Source: Epithemia pelagica (taxonomy: Eukaryota > Bacillariophyta > Bacillariophyceae > Surirellales > Surirellaceae). Taken from it: a stretch of DNA of 64,000 bases. The stretch is from the NCBI GenBank assembly GCA_946965045.2, contig OX337235.1:1178001-1242000 (forward strand). The letters are read 5' to 3'. Under the pieces are notes generated by a model. It ran no database searches and was not told the origin of the DNA. It was given only the letters and a program-made list of their open reading frames with translations. Each line of letters opens with the position of its first letter. The first letter of the stretch is position 1. Both the position numbers and the translations under genes were made by a program. Shown here in pieces: positions 8,301 to 18,412 of the stretch.

Positions 8301-11070
8301 CATTGATAAGAGTCTCCATGGCACCACGAAACCGGATGTTGTCCTGAAGAGTATTGACAAACTGTTTGGTTGACTTGATCCCATAGATATCAGTAACCAG
8401 AGTATCTCGACCAACAAAGATTTGTGCGACTTTACCGCCATGGTCAACAGCAGGGGTGTCGGAGAAAACCGAGTCAGTAGCAACGGGTTCATGGCGTCGA
8501 GGTATATTAAGGACCGGATTGCGAGCCTTGAAATGTTTCTTGAGGGTGTCGTGGTCAAAAGTAATGCTACCATTACGTGTAGTGTGCTTGAACGTATCGG
8601 CAATAACATCTTCAGATTGCCAACCAAAGAATGGACGGAACTTCTTCCAGTCATACGCTTCCTGGTAACGACGGTGGACAGAGGCATGAAGTGTAGGATC
8701 ATTACCTTCTGCGTCAGCATAGATAGAAAAGAAGGGTGCGTCGTCAGGTCCATGATCGTATGGGAGATCCAAAAGGAGATTGAGGTTACAAACAACACGA
8801 TCAGTGTACTCCCCATAGTTGTCATATGGATGGTTCGACATACTACCATCAGTCTTGACGTGTTTCCAATCAGGATCATTGTCAGAGGGTGTGGGAGAAT
8901 ACGAATGGTCCAGAACACCAGGATCCCATGTGTCGGGTGACGTGAAGATGATCTGAGGTAAGGTATCCATGTCATCGTCGCTGGGGATACCCAAGGAGTG
9001 GATGTAGGCTAACCCATCCTTGATGTGAAGAGGTATAGCACGACCATCAAGTGTAGTGATGCGTTGTTTACCATCAACTTTAACAGATCGTTCATCAACA
9101 GCAAGTCCGAAATGCTCGAATTGACCAGGAGCATGGATAGATAAGCCCTTTCCATAATAAGCATATTCATTGAAGATGCCGACAATAGGTCCATCATTGG
9201 TCTCAAACTTTGCGGCACATGTGACGACAGGAAGTCCAGTAAGTTCATGGTTATCAATACCCACAATAGTGATATGGCGGCCAGTCTTAGAAAGGATGCG
9301 CATGTCAGAACCAGCAAGTCCTCCATTAGCACCACGGTCAATCAATTGATTTCCTGGTAAAGTAGATTTCCTGGAAAACAAATAGCGTGGAACATGTCCT
9401 GCTTGTTTATGCATGTTGGCTTTGAAAGTAACCTTCTTGCTCGTCTTGGACTTGGCGTTAGAAAGAACACTAGTCAGGTCAGTTGCCGGGTGATTGATAT
9501 CAGTCGTCATGGCTTGGTTGATAAATTGTGTAACCGGATCTGAATCATCTGGATGCTCAGGGACTACGCCAGGTGAGTCGTCATCAGATGCAACTTGGTT
9601 GGGGTCAGGATCAGGTTCCGGATCAATGTCGAGGGCATGTGTTTGCACTTTCCTCGGTGTTGTTGATGAAGGTGCTCGAATCATCTTGTTATACTCAATG
9701 ATCAACTTGCGATCTTCTTCAGAAAGTTTGAACCATAGGTCACGCGGTAGACTAACCTTGGACGAAGAGGATGGAGATTCAGATGTCGCTCTGGTGTTGT
9801 GGACATGATACTCCATATCATCTTGTGAGGTTATGTCAGCATCTGTATCTTGGCCATATAGTGATTCATGTTGTTTGACATGTCGACGGCAACTATGAAC
9901 AGATGACTGGGTTGCTTGATCATGGTCATAAGCTGCGTCTAGAAGGAGACGGAAGTATGATTGATAGCAAAGGGATTTTGCACCGGATTTGGTGTTCACC
10001 ACATTATCCAAGATCTTGACTCGGCGGAGATCAGGTACCTTTTCTACAGCTTGCATGAGGAAGGTCATCCTGGTATGATCAGGGATGTGATCAGACAATG
10101 TCACTAGATTGTCTAGCAAACGTAGCTGCTCTTGAAAGTGTAGAAGAAATTGACGTGTTGTTCCGCGCCATGTGTCGTCAAGACGTAGATTGGAAATGTA
10201 GTTGGTTAAACGGAGGACTTCTCGCTTTGCTAGGTCGGATTCGGTATGCAAAGAGTGTAACTTCTGCAATACGGCACGCACATCTTCATCATGTTCATGT
10301 TCACGTACATAGGCTCGACCTTGGTCAGTCTGAATGATACGGACAAGAACAGAGTAAAGAAATACTTGTTGCTCTTGAAAAAGTTCTTCGGCATACTCAT
10401 CATCATGGGGTCGTGTGTATTTGAAATTCAGAACGTTGGATAGGCCTTGAGCCTTAGCTGTAGTCTTGAATACACGCCAGAATGAATCGTAGTATCGTTC
10501 ATCCTTGAATACCTCATATGCAGTTGCGTCGCGTTTAGTTCCCTTTCTGAATGCTGTAAGGTCTTGTTGAGATTGGGATGCGGCAGTAACTGTGCTGACA
10601 GATTTCACAAATGACGGTGACTTCATTGGCGAGACTGGGACTTGGCTAGGTGGTCCCTTAGAGAAATCTGTGTTGATCCTCCAAGTGTTGAACTCTTTCC
10701 TCGTTAGGTTCATCCAGTCGCTATTGGATAGCTCGTCTTGAATTTCATTGGTCTTGTATATGGCCCAATAAGCCAAGAGCTTGATCTGCTGTCTTGTGGG
10801 GCCTTGTAGATCATGTGTCTGTTTGTTGACCTTGTATTGTGTCAGTTCCTTCATGGATTCCTCGGTATTAGTTTGCATATACGAGATAACATGGGTAATG
10901 TTCTCAAAACCATGGTATTTCATCCACTTCATTAAGTAGTCGGCCCTTTCCTTGGTAAAGAATTGGCAGACAGTAAATATGATGTGGTCGAATAGGTCTG
11001 TGTTCGAGACATTGTCTTGGTTATCTTCTCCCTTAGGAGTCGTAGGTGTCTTGGGTGATTGAGGATCCAT
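5383..11070 (-). CDS. copia element 1 gag-pol polyprotein
   Basis: A single 1,895-residue frame. Residues 1-550 are gag-like, without a visible CCHC zinc knuckle. The protease site is near residue 578 but reads LIDRGANGG, where copia proteases normally have D-S/T-G. The integrase covers about 850-1000 (GRDTLVTDIYG, LINDGGSS, and the HQHQNKAENRYQ block with the last acidic residue). A chromodomain-like segment (NLLVDWETGETTYEPLSLI) lies around 1238-1256. The reverse transcriptase (RVT_2 type) starts near 1370, with catalytic YVDD at about 1520. RNase H follows with DANLMHDIVTGKS and GDNRSVV. The frame is intact and ends in the 3' LTR. Its product would make virus-like particles and cDNA. Lack of a frameshift between gag and pol is common in copia elements. 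Confidence 0.94.
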   Translation of the reverse strand: MDPQSPKTPTTPKGEDNQDNVSNTDLFDHIIFTVCQFFTKERADYLMKWMKYHGFENITHVISYMQTNTEESMKELTQYKVNKQTHDLQGPTRQQIKLLAYWAIYKTNEIQDELSNSDWMNLTRKEFNTWRINTDFSKGPPSQVPVSPMKSPSFVKSVSTVTAASQSQQDLTAFRKGTKRDATAYEVFKDERYYDSFWRVFKTTAKAQGLSNVLNFKYTRPHDDEYAEELFQEQQVFLYSVLVRIIQTDQGRAYVREHEHDEDVRAVLQKLHSLHTESDLAKREVLRLTNYISNLRLDDTWRGTTRQFLLHFQEQLRLLDNLVTLSDHIPDHTRMTFLMQAVEKVPDLRRVKILDNVVNTKSGAKSLCYQSYFRLLLDAAYDHDQATQSSVHSCRRHVKQHESLYGQDTDADITSQDDMEYHVHNTRATSESPSSSSKVSLPRDLWFKLSEEDRKLIIEYNKMIRAPSSTTPRKVQTHALDIDPEPDPDPNQVASDDDSPGVVPEHPDDSDPVTQFINQAMTTDINHPATDLTSVLSNAKSKTSKKVTFKANMHKQAGHVPRYLFSRKSTLPGNQLIDRGANGGLAGSDMRILSKTGRHITIVGIDNHELTGLPVVTCAAKFETNDGPIVGIFNEYAYYGKGLSIHAPGQFEHFGLAVDERSVKVDGKQRITTLDGRAIPLHIKDGLAYIHSLGIPSDDDMDTLPQIIFTSPDTWDPGVLDHSYSPTPSDNDPDWKHVKTDGSMSNHPYDNYGEYTDRVVCNLNLLLDLPYDHGPDDAPFFSIYADAEGNDPTLHASVHRRYQEAYDWKKFRPFFGWQSEDVIADTFKHTTRNGSITFDHDTLKKHFKARNPVLNIPRRHEPVATDSVFSDTPAVDHGGKVAQIFVGRDTLVTDIYGIKSTKQFVNTLQDNIRFRGAMETLINDGGSSLISQKVKDILRTLLIGEYRSEPYHQHQNKAENRYQTVKRMTNALMNATGCPANTWLLCLEYVCDLLNHTSSPTHSGRTPLEALSGRPPDITHLLFFPFWDEVYYRVDPAEPNSGSYPSSSDEKLGHWVGFAHNVGDSFTWKILTQDNQIIYRSAVRRVESTTPNLRVDRPSGEDLSEKDDNDKQADTVFIRSDSEDPSKPMPTIDFDDMIGRTFLCDTEENGERHRARVIKRVIDLNEEATKQEERVKYIYRKTNSDVDEMISYNQLMEYIERDNQAQTSGDNLFRFRDVIAHQGPLNTTDPDYKGSKYNLLVDWETGETTYEPLSLIANDDPITVAIYGKKHGLLNEPGWKHLKRYVKTSKRLIRAAKQSRIKQVHHSVKYKFGFQVPRNYEEAVALDKQHGNTKWQDATELELSQIQSYKTFKDFGKAIFIKGKVSNAPEGYHKIRVHLVFDVKHDGRHKARLVADGHLTKEPVETIYSGVVSIRNLRIALFLGTLNDLEIWGADIGNAYLEALTGEKIFIVAGPEFKELEGHILIIYKALYGLKSSGTRWHDVLFDVLTDMGFSPSKADPDIWMRKAPGEDCYEYIAVYVDDLAIISTDPGNICKILKEKYNFKLKGDGPIDFHLGCCYTKDSDGTLVADPRRYIGKMMDTFERIFKEKPKKAKTPLIGGDHPELDDSELLDEEGTSHFQTLIGQLQWVITIGRFDVFTATMTLSRFRAAPRKGHLDRAKRIYGYLAHLPEGAIRFRIGEPDYSSLPTQEFDWTRTVYSNASERIPEDCPTPLGRYVTTTHYVDANLMHDIVTGKSVTAVLHLLNGTPIDWYSKRQSTVETATYGSKFVAARTAIDQITELRHSLRYLGVPIRERSYMYGDNRSVVLNATVPHSILSKRHHLLSYHRVREAIAAKYVAFYWKDGKTNPADILSKHWDFVSIWPMLKPLLFWKGEVQDLNKSNDDKAETTSCGEC

Positions 11071-11390
11071 GGTGTTATTTGGTTGGTTCGATGTTTATTT
11101 AATGTGCGGTGTGATGTGGTTTATTTAATGTGTGATGTGATGTGAACCCGGATGTACCACGTGTGCCACGTATGTACCACGTATGTGATACCCGGATGTG
11201 TGTTGTGATGTGCGACTCCTGGAAATTTCCGTTGATTCCGACAAATTTTCGCCGAGTTTCAACAAATTTTCGCCGAATTTTCGCGATTTGACGGGAATGT
11301 GTGGCGTGTTGTGCGACCAAGGGTACCCGGATGTGCGTTGAGTTTAAGTCTTGGAAAGGTTTTGAGAGGACGGGAGTTAACTATGAGTAA
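11071..11390 (-). other. copia 1 spacer between leader ORF and gag
   Basis: No coding frame supported. The stretch holds short direct repeats: CCCGGATGTG-like units recur around 11150, 11190 and 11325, ACCACGTATGT-like units around 11155-11185, and ATTTTCGCCGA units at 11240-11280. It is a leader in the transcript of the element. Confidence 0.5.
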
Positions 11391-12170
11391 TTAAGCTTCG
11401 GTCTCCGAATCCCCACTCTCTTCCGAATAATCAGAGTCGTTTCCAGGCTCAGATGGGGCAGCACAAGCAACAGAAGAAGGGGTATCACCTTCAGCCAGGT
11501 GGTTCTCGACCTCGGTACGCAAAGGGAAGATAGTTGCACGATGGTCCTCGATGGTATGGACCTCGTGGATGTAGGCAACGTAGTTATCTAGGCGTACAAC
11601 GTTAGGAGGCAGAGGGCAAGTCGTCGCGTTCACGACGTGGATGGTATTGTAGTATCCAGTTGGGCGCTCGAAGGTTAGGAAGCAGAGGTGGACAGTACGG
11701 ATGGGGTTGCCCGAGAGGGCGGCCAGGATGAGGCGACGCCTCGGAAAACGATGAAGTTGGTCGTTCAGACGGTCAATGTCTTCTTGGTCGACGATGTGGG
11801 TCACCGATTGGAACTGGCGTTCGATCTGGGTCTCCCCACGGATGATCTCGGGATCGAAGGTCGAACAAGTTGGTTGACGGAAGTACTTGATATGATCAGC
11901 AATCAACCGGGTGGTACGACGGGATCGAGAAGGGACGAGCCGACGAGGCGGACTCGGGGGCCGAAGCAACGGCGCAGGGATCGGAGCGTGAGGCTGGGTT
12001 GGAGTCTCGAATGGGTTGCTGTTGGAACTGTCGACGGAGATGTTGACCGATGTGTTGGCTGCCTTCGGCGTCGGCACCAGTTCCTGCTGCACCAGGGTAT
12101 CGGGCTGCCCGGGATGCAGTTTGGCTCGATAGATCTGTCGTACAGGAGTGATAAGCTCGTTAGTATCCAT
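11391..12170 (-). CDS. extra ORF in the copia 1 leader, unknown function
   Basis: A 259-codon ATG-initiated frame on the same strand as gag-pol. It starts 37 bases after the 5' LTR and ends about 320 bases before the gag ATG. The predicted product has a Pro/Ser-rich N-terminal half with a basic patch (PRRLVPSRSRRTTRL). A possible folded region follows (residues about 90-215, with RTVHLCFLTFERP and YVAYIHEVHTIED). The C-terminus is very acidic (DSDYSEESGDSETEA). I recognise no retroelement domain. The second copia element here has no equivalent frame in its leader. It may be an accessory protein, a captured host sequence, or an uORF that limits translation of gag. Confidence 0.55.
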   Translation of the reverse strand: MDTNELITPVRQIYRAKLHPGQPDTLVQQELVPTPKAANTSVNISVDSSNSNPFETPTQPHAPIPAPLLRPPSPPRRLVPSRSRRTTRLIADHIKYFRQPTCSTFDPEIIRGETQIERQFQSVTHIVDQEDIDRLNDQLHRFPRRRLILAALSGNPIRTVHLCFLTFERPTGYYNTIHVVNATTCPLPPNVVRLDNYVAYIHEVHTIEDHRATIFPLRTEVENHLAEGDTPSSVACAAPSEPGNDSDYSEESGDSETEA

Positions 12171-12191
12171 GAAACCACAAGGAAATAAGCT

Positions 12192-12206
12192 TTGAGACTG
12201 TTAATC
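12192..12206 (-). promoter_or_regulatory. primer binding site of copia 1 (tRNA-Asn anticodon-arm type)
   Basis: Directly after the 5' LTR the coding strand reads GATTAACAGTCTCAA, identical to the site at 19018-19032 of copia 2. Its complement, TTGAGACTGTTAATC, has the form of an anticodon arm with loop CTGTTAA, as in tRNA-Asn(GUU). This suggests priming by a tRNA cut in or near the anticodon loop, as known for Drosophila copia with initiator tRNA. Confidence 0.7.
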
Positions 12207-12989
12207 TGTTACAATTCTTTCTGAATCGTAGGGACATTGATGCTCGGTAGAGCAGACAATCAGGTAGGTCACCAACCGATACAAGCTTCTCAGGGTCAGA
12301 GAAGCAAGCAAGTCGAAGTCTATCAGAAGGATAGTCGGGACACAAAAGAAGATGTGATAAATGGTGATATTGTTAGATTGTGTGTTGATTACTACGATAG
12401 GTCTACGTGAAATGTTCGGTCCTGCCAAGGGTCATGTATCATAGGTTCTTGGCGGCAACAGGTTTGGAATAGTTGGAGTCGATTCATGTGATGTATATGA
12501 CATGTATATGTGGGCGGATAACATATACAGGGTCAACAGCTCTTGCTTTGGGTTGGCATAGTTGTTTTCATGGCGCGCAGCTTGTTGACAATTTGGAGAT
12601 TGTGGGAATGGAAATATGGTCTCGCGTGATCGTGTGTCGTGCTTGGGATACTTAGACCGTTGGGTCGGATAGATGCCGACAGCGCTCGGATGTCGCTTGG
12701 GTGCGCTCGATGATTTCGGGCGCGTGCGCTTAGGGCGTTAGTATAATGTCCGAGCAACGGCCAAATTTACGTCCGTTGTAATACCGCACGACCCAGTTTA
12801 GTCTTGAGAGTGAGTTCGTCAATCTATTCTCACTTTTCATGATTTGCGAAGAAATATAGGTCGATATAGCGCGAAGCTAGGGAACATAGCTTGAAGCTAG
12901 ATGGCATGATGCGATAGCACGAGGCTATGTGACATGGGGAATCGATGAGATGTAGAATCTAACCACCCTAGACGGTGAGAATTCTAACA
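12207..12989 (-). repeat. 5' LTR of copia element 1
   Basis: This 783-bp partner of 4606-5388 should contain the element's promoter on the minus strand. The TAGC-N5-GCTA units are at 12867-12879, 12887-12899 (TTGAA core here) and 12915-12927. Confidence 0.94.
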
Positions 12990-12994
12990 AGGTT
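12990..12994. repeat. right TSD of copia element 1 (AGGTT)
   Basis: Exact copy of 4601-4605. Both copies lie inside LINE ORF2 sequence. Confidence 0.92.
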
Positions 12995-15900
12995 CCATGT
13001 GGGGCAAGCGAATATCGACATGCTGGAGTATCGGCTTGCTAATACCTGCCAAGAATTGTCCCCATGACACTGCGATTAGAGCTAATTTCGAAGCAACTCC
13101 TTGAGATCGTACACAAGCGAGAAAGAGATAGATCTGGCTGACGCTCTTTTCCACGGATAAATCTCGTAATGCCAAACCTCCATATTCCGCAGGACCGTAT
13201 ACCACAGCGTTGGGAGTGTTGCGGTTAAATCCGTACTTGGGTAGGAACACTTGCTTGAAAGAACATTGTAATGACCGACAGTTCGAATCCGACAGAGTAG
13301 AAGAGGGAAGAGGATAAGTCATACTGGGCAAGTAGATCGAGTGGTAGTAAGCCCAAGAGTCTACGCGATTGAAGGGACTGTTAGCCATAGTTCGAGTATG
13401 AACTTTGTTCTTCTTTTCAAGTGCTGCATAGAGTTCGTTGTCGGTGCATTTGGGTGATTTTTGTACGCCAAGGGTTTTGTGGCACGCATACGAGGAGAGC
13501 TGTCGAAGCTTTTGAGGTTGGTCTGTGCCATCTAAGCGAATTGTAACATCTGGTCCACACCTGCCAACTTGTAAATTGGGTAATCCGTCTATGCTGAACG
13601 TGTAATGCATGAAGTGATAGGTGCATTTTTCGAGGTTGAGAGCACCGCCAGAGAGACTTAGCGTGTCATTCCAACGTTGAGCGTCGTGGGTGGCCTTGGA
13701 AATGTATGAGTCGAGTGGGGCTTGAGTAGGTAAAGCAAATTCATTTGTACTCCCACTTGTATCGTCAACAAAGCCGATCATGTAGATCTTCGTTTTGTAC
13801 TTGCCGCAAGGAGATTCGAATGTTGCCCCGTGAGCTTTCTCTTCGTATACGTCAAAGAGCACACAGCTGATCACACACCAGATCGCTGGTGAGTTTCCCG
13901 CGCCTTGTCCTGATCCGTAGATCGGAAAGATCTGACAATGTTTGTAGAATCTTTCTGAGACACCGAGTTTAGTTTTTAAATAATATTTCGCTTCAGCCAA
14001 ATTCTTTGCATTGATAAAGGTAATAGAACGATGCTGTCCAAAGGCGCGAGAAGCAAGACTGCCGAAATTCATCACGATACGGTCATAACAAGCAGTGGCG
14101 TCATAGTCCATATGGACTAAGGGACGTTTACTTGCTCGCGATATCTCATATTGCATTTCTTCGATGAAAGTAGGGATTACTGCGTCTTTGCCGGGTACTC
14201 CACCAAACTGCAAAGGATTGAGAACCTGTTGATTAGAGCAATGCGAGATCATTTTCTTCCACTTGGTGGCCAAGACAAGATTATAGTCTTGCTCGTATAA
14301 GTGGATAACCCTTAGTCGATGAATTTTTAGATTGCCTGGTTGTTTAAGGATCATTACGTGCACAATATGCTTCCATCGTTCGTAACAGTAGCTGTTCAAC
14401 AAGGCTGTATTCAGAAGTCCAAGTTGCCAATCAATCAAGTCCTCTCGTTTGTGTTCCAGAGCTTCGTACTCGGTTGATTGTGATTGTGGGTCGAGGTCAG
14501 TCGGAGCAATAAGAACTTTACTATGTCCAAGATGAAATCCCGACGGAGACGTGGTAGTCGACTCGGGCCATGCTTTGATCTTTCCAATCCATTCTTCTTT
14601 CGTGAGACCGCCTTGGACACTATCGAGTTCAACTCGCGCTTTCATGTGTGATATCATGCTCTGAGAAAGTTCATCGATGTCGGGTGGTTCCCAATTGCCT
14701 TCTAAAATGAGCTCGGCGGTAAGACTAGAAGCTCCCCAGTCCACCCACTCCGAAAAAGGGGGTATCGTTGGATAGGTGTTTTCTGCCTGGCCAAAGTGGC
14801 GGCGGTTACGTTGTAGCAACCGAGTTTCAATTTCTGACGGTGTATCAATCGTAATCCAGTCTCGGCAAGTCGCGTAATCCATGTCGTTTTCGTCTCTTGG
14901 AACATCTAACCGGGTAATACCGTTTTTGGTAGAGCCTCTGCACTTGCGGAGTTTATCGTACATGGCTTTTGTTCTTTCAGCAGCCATTCTATGTTTGATT
15001 GCTTTAGACGTTTTGGTGTCACCTGTTTTTGTTGCTTCGTCAAGCGCCAGTTTTAGTTCATTCTGCCTTCGAAAAACGGCTGTTTTGGTAATTTCAGAGA
15101 TTTGTCTTTGTACTGAACGAAGTTGTGTTTGACATTCTTCCAGGGAATCCGGAACAAGAAAGGAGTGGCCATGACGGGTGGTATGTTGTAAACCTGCGTC
15201 AAAGTTCCGATTGAGGCGAATAGAGGATATTACTTTCAGGAGCGTGTTCTTTTGAACTCTCAATTCTGCAAGTTCGCGGGAAAACGGGATGGATCTTGGT
15301 TTCTTAGTACATCTTTTTGCGGCGTAGCTCCCAGCTCTTTGAAAGTCTTTATCGAGTCGCTCTGCTAGGTTTGGGTCCCAAGTCTCTCTCAGTTGTTGAA
15401 GTCGCGGTCCAAAGTTATGGCGTATCAGAAACTCATGTTTCGACTCAATATACTGGCGATTCGTAGCTCGGTCCTTGCTGGTGAATCCACGGGCTGACAT
15501 AGGTCCAAGAGCAGGTGTTTCATTGCCAAATAATTCTACCACGTCAAAGTCCACAACCATGTTACGGTGGTCGCCTCGTCCTCGTTTCTGGAAGGGTTCG
15601 TAACACCCAGTTAGTGCAGCTTGTGCGGCGTTTGGCGTACATAATATATAGTCTATCCTCTCGTGCCCTGAGACGTGTGTTCCAAAGGTAGACGATCCTG
15701 TGAGTTGGTACATGAGATCCACTAGTCCTCTGTCTGACTGTAGTTTCAACATTCCTGTCATTGAGTCGCCCAGCGCTTCATTGAAATCTCCCATGAGTAT
15801 CACTTCTGATTGTTGTGACTGACGGGCCTCTTTAAACTTGTTCAAATCTTCAATGAATGCTACTCTCGGTGTAATATCCCGACCGGCTTGTCGCAGTAAG

Positions 15901-16556
15901 CTAATTTGTTGGGCTGATGCTGTGAAACTCCTGATTCTGTTAGTTGTCGAGTCAATCAGAGGCTGAGAGCATACTTGGTACGCTGTGATTATTGTAACAG
16001 ACTTCTGCCCTCTTCCGGATAAGATCTGATAGCTCCATCTCCCAAGTTTATCATTGCCTTGGCATACCACTCTTCCTGACATGTGTCCTCTGGTTGCTAA
16101 AAGGGTTCCTCCTGGTTTGTAGAATGACCGACGTGGAGAAGGTATCACACTGCTGCTGAGTACCATGCGCGATTGCTCGAAATGTTGCTGTACTGTCTTG
16201 AAAAGTATCTCTTTACATTTTGTGTTCGTAGTATCTAGTTTGGTCTCGTTGATTCCCCATGAGTCTGCTTCTAAGTCGTGTATCTCTTCGCATAGCTCAG
16301 CGAAATCGCCTCCTTGGCTATCGATGGTTAAACCGTTGGGGTTTTTGCAAAATATTCTGTATATATTGGGTGTTTTGGTGGGTGGAGCGGTGCCAATGAG
16401 TTCGTTGTGTGCGTAGTTATGGTGTGCTGTATCATCGAGTGCGTTGAAAAATTCGTGTGCTGGTGAAGTATCAGTGTAGGTTGTAATGGATTCGTCTAAG
16501 TAATCAGTGAAATGATTGTCGCTATGATGACTAACCATTGGTGGTAAAGCTTGCAT
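12990..16556 (-). CDS. LINE ORF2, N-terminal part (endonuclease and reverse transcriptase)
   Basis: The ATG-initiated frame runs 1,189 codons before the copia insertion. The endonuclease-exonuclease-phosphatase domain covers about residues 60-345, with GINETKLD, MGDFNEA and the RGDHRN block carrying acidic and His catalytic positions. The reverse transcriptase follows: HMDYDATACYDRI (motif A, near 813), GSGQGAGNSPAIW (motif B) and GFVDDTSG (motif C, near 930). Both catalytic Asp sites are present. The start overlaps the end of ORF1 by 26 bases in another frame, so ORF2 may be translated by reinitiation or frameshifting. The RNase H portion now lies 8.4 kb away (2414-4605), so the protein is truncated. 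Confidence 0.9.
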
Positions 16557-18267
16557 CGGCGGTCATGCTAACATCCGAAGTCTCGCTGGATGTTTGTTCA
16601 TGGACCATGCTCTCATCAGTAGAAACCCGTGGAGCTGTAATCTTGGAGTCACCAGCGTCACCTTCCTTTGAAGTTTTACGCGCTGTAATGCTCCCGTCGT
16701 TATGTGGACGCTTGTTCGTAGCTGTTGTATCGTCGTTGCTGGATGCATGTTTAGTTGCGGCTTGTGGTTCGTTCTTCTCGGCGCAGATTGCCTGTCGTAC
16801 AATCAGAGCGATACGATCGTCTTCACTAGATTGCCTTGACATGAGTTGTTCAAATTTGTCCTTCAAACTGATCAATTCATTTTCCAAACGTTCATTACGT
16901 GTGCGAAGTTTGTCGTAGTCTTCCTGTGTAATCTGGCTTTGACTGCCTGTATCGTTGGTTACAACTGTTTTGGTTTCGACAACAGATGGGATTTGGACTC
17001 GAGCCGTTGACCAGGCTTGCATCACGGGTGTAGAGGTTGCAGGCGGAAGATCGTAAGTCCCATTGATTCCTGAGGTAGAGTTGTGAGTGTAAAGTGTAGA
17101 ACAAGCTGTTACATACGACTGAAAGGATCTTGCTTCACTATTTTCATGTTCTTCATCAGGTCCAAGCATGGGGATGTCACTACGGAAGCAAAGTCGTGGA
17201 TTGGAGACTTGTATTTCTGTCACGTCAATCTTTTCACGCTGTACAATCTCTTCGGTCCAAGCAGCTAAATTCGTACGAATGATTCGAACCACTTCATCGA
17301 AATTGCGTTTGGTCGTGTGGATACTGTAGCGTCCTCTGGTAGCCCATTTTTTGTGTTTTGCAACGATTCCGACTCCTGGAATTTGGCGTAGTTTCAATTC
17401 GACGTAGAACATTGCTTGGGGATGCACTCCTTCAACTGGTACAATTCGACTTCAACTGAGGAACAGGTTCTGACGGATGATAGATTTCTTGTAAGTATCT
17501 GCTCCTTCTTTCATGTGTCTCATCTTGTGGAAAATGAATCGAGGGTTCTTTGCGTAGGTCTTCATCAAGATACTAATCATTGCTTTGGCGTCCGCTTGTC
17601 GGCATTGTAAATCGTAAGCTTTGGTGGAGAGTCGATTGTTGCCATCGGTGTAGGTAAACGGAGACGAGAAGTTACACTTGAACTCGGGGACCTTTCCCAA
17701 AGGAATGTTTGCTTTCACGATGTCGTCTTGAACGGATTTGATCATTTCTTCATTGATTACGTTTGAAGCATCAGTACCCACGAAAAATCCCAGATTTGAT
17801 ACATTGAGGTCGTCCTCAGACCAAGGGTGGATGGTCATGCGTCCTTTAGTGAGTAGAAGTTGATCGGAAACATCGGTATGACGTCGAATTTCACTCAAGG
17901 TGATGCGAGAGCGAAAGCGGTGGATAGCCACGTAGATGGGAATTCGGTTCTTCGTTTCGTTTCCTTTGGAGTAATGCAACTTAAAGTTACGCAGGTAATC
18001 GTTGTAAGACATCAATCGTTTAAAGGCCTTCTTCGACTGTCCATAATTATTGAAGATCTCAATTTCTGGGAAGACTTTCATGATCACATGGAGGGTATCG
18101 TAGTGAGACTTGGCGACGTTAATATTCTCTTTAGGAGAGGGGCGAAAAAGGAACTTAACCACAAATTCTTTCTCTTCACCTTCGTAAGAGATGAATTGGT
18201 TCTTCGTGTTCGGAGTAGAAGTACTGGCATCGTCGATAGACATGCCGTTCGGAGAGCTTTCCGCCAT
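16531..18267 (-). pseudogene. LINE ORF1 with one in-frame TGA
   Basis: From the ATG at 18267 the frame is open for 271 codons and meets TGA at 17454-17452. It then continues open in the same frame to 16531, so the full-length product would be about 578 residues. I recognise no zinc knuckle or RRM. The second half has a likely coiled coil (near DYDKLRTRNERLENELISLKDKFEQL, about residues 450-475), a common feature of LINE ORF1 trimers that bind RNA. The tail is Ser/Thr/Asp-rich. The stop is either a disabling mutation of this copy or a readthrough codon; a single copy cannot separate these. Confidence 0.72.
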
Positions 18268-18395
18268 GGTGGACAGCCACTCTTTCGGTCACAAGGAGGG
18301 CTACGGTAGGGCCGGTACTAAGAGTACTGATTGGGCCTGATTCTCTTACACAACAGAAAATTAGAGTCTTTCTGTTTTGCTCGACCAGAGAATTA

Positions 18396-18412
18396 TGGTC
18401 GAAAATTGTTCA
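18396..18412. repeat. right target-site duplication of the LINE
   Basis: Exact copy of 2272-2288 at the 5' end of the LINE. Confidence 0.88.

Larger units (their letters stand above)
4606..12989 (-). mobile_element. Ty1/copia retrotransposon 1, nested in the LINE
   Basis: This is an 8,384-bp element with two 783-bp LTRs and TSD AGGTT. In its own orientation (minus strand) it has: 5' LTR 12989-12207, primer site 12206-12192, a leader with an extra 259-codon ORF (12170-11391), a single gag-pol frame (11070-5383), a polypurine tract (GTGGGGAG, 5396-5389) and 3' LTR 5388-4606. The LTRs start TG and end CA. By eye they differ at three sites, so the insertion is recent. It sits in ORF2 of the LINE and is therefore younger than it. 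Pol order is protease, integrase, reverse transcriptase, RNase H, which is the copia order. Confidence 0.95.
2289..18395 (-). mobile_element. full-length non-LTR retrotransposon (LINE), interrupted by a copia element
   Basis: The element is bounded by a perfect 17-bp target-site duplication. After subtracting the copia insertion and its TSD (8,389 bp), the LINE is about 7.7 kb. It has a roughly 128-bp 5' UTR, ORF1 (18267-16531), ORF2 (start 16556) and a 3' UTR of about 125 bp. ORF2 encodes, in order, an apurinic-type endonuclease, a reverse transcriptase, an RNase H and a CCHC-type zinc motif, an order known from the I-type group of LINEs. No restriction-like endonuclease was obvious. The 3' end next to the TSD is an oligo-T run on the sense strand (oligo-A at 2289-2296 on +) instead of poly-A. 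ORF2 is intact apart from the insertion, so the copy is fairly young. Confidence 0.88.
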
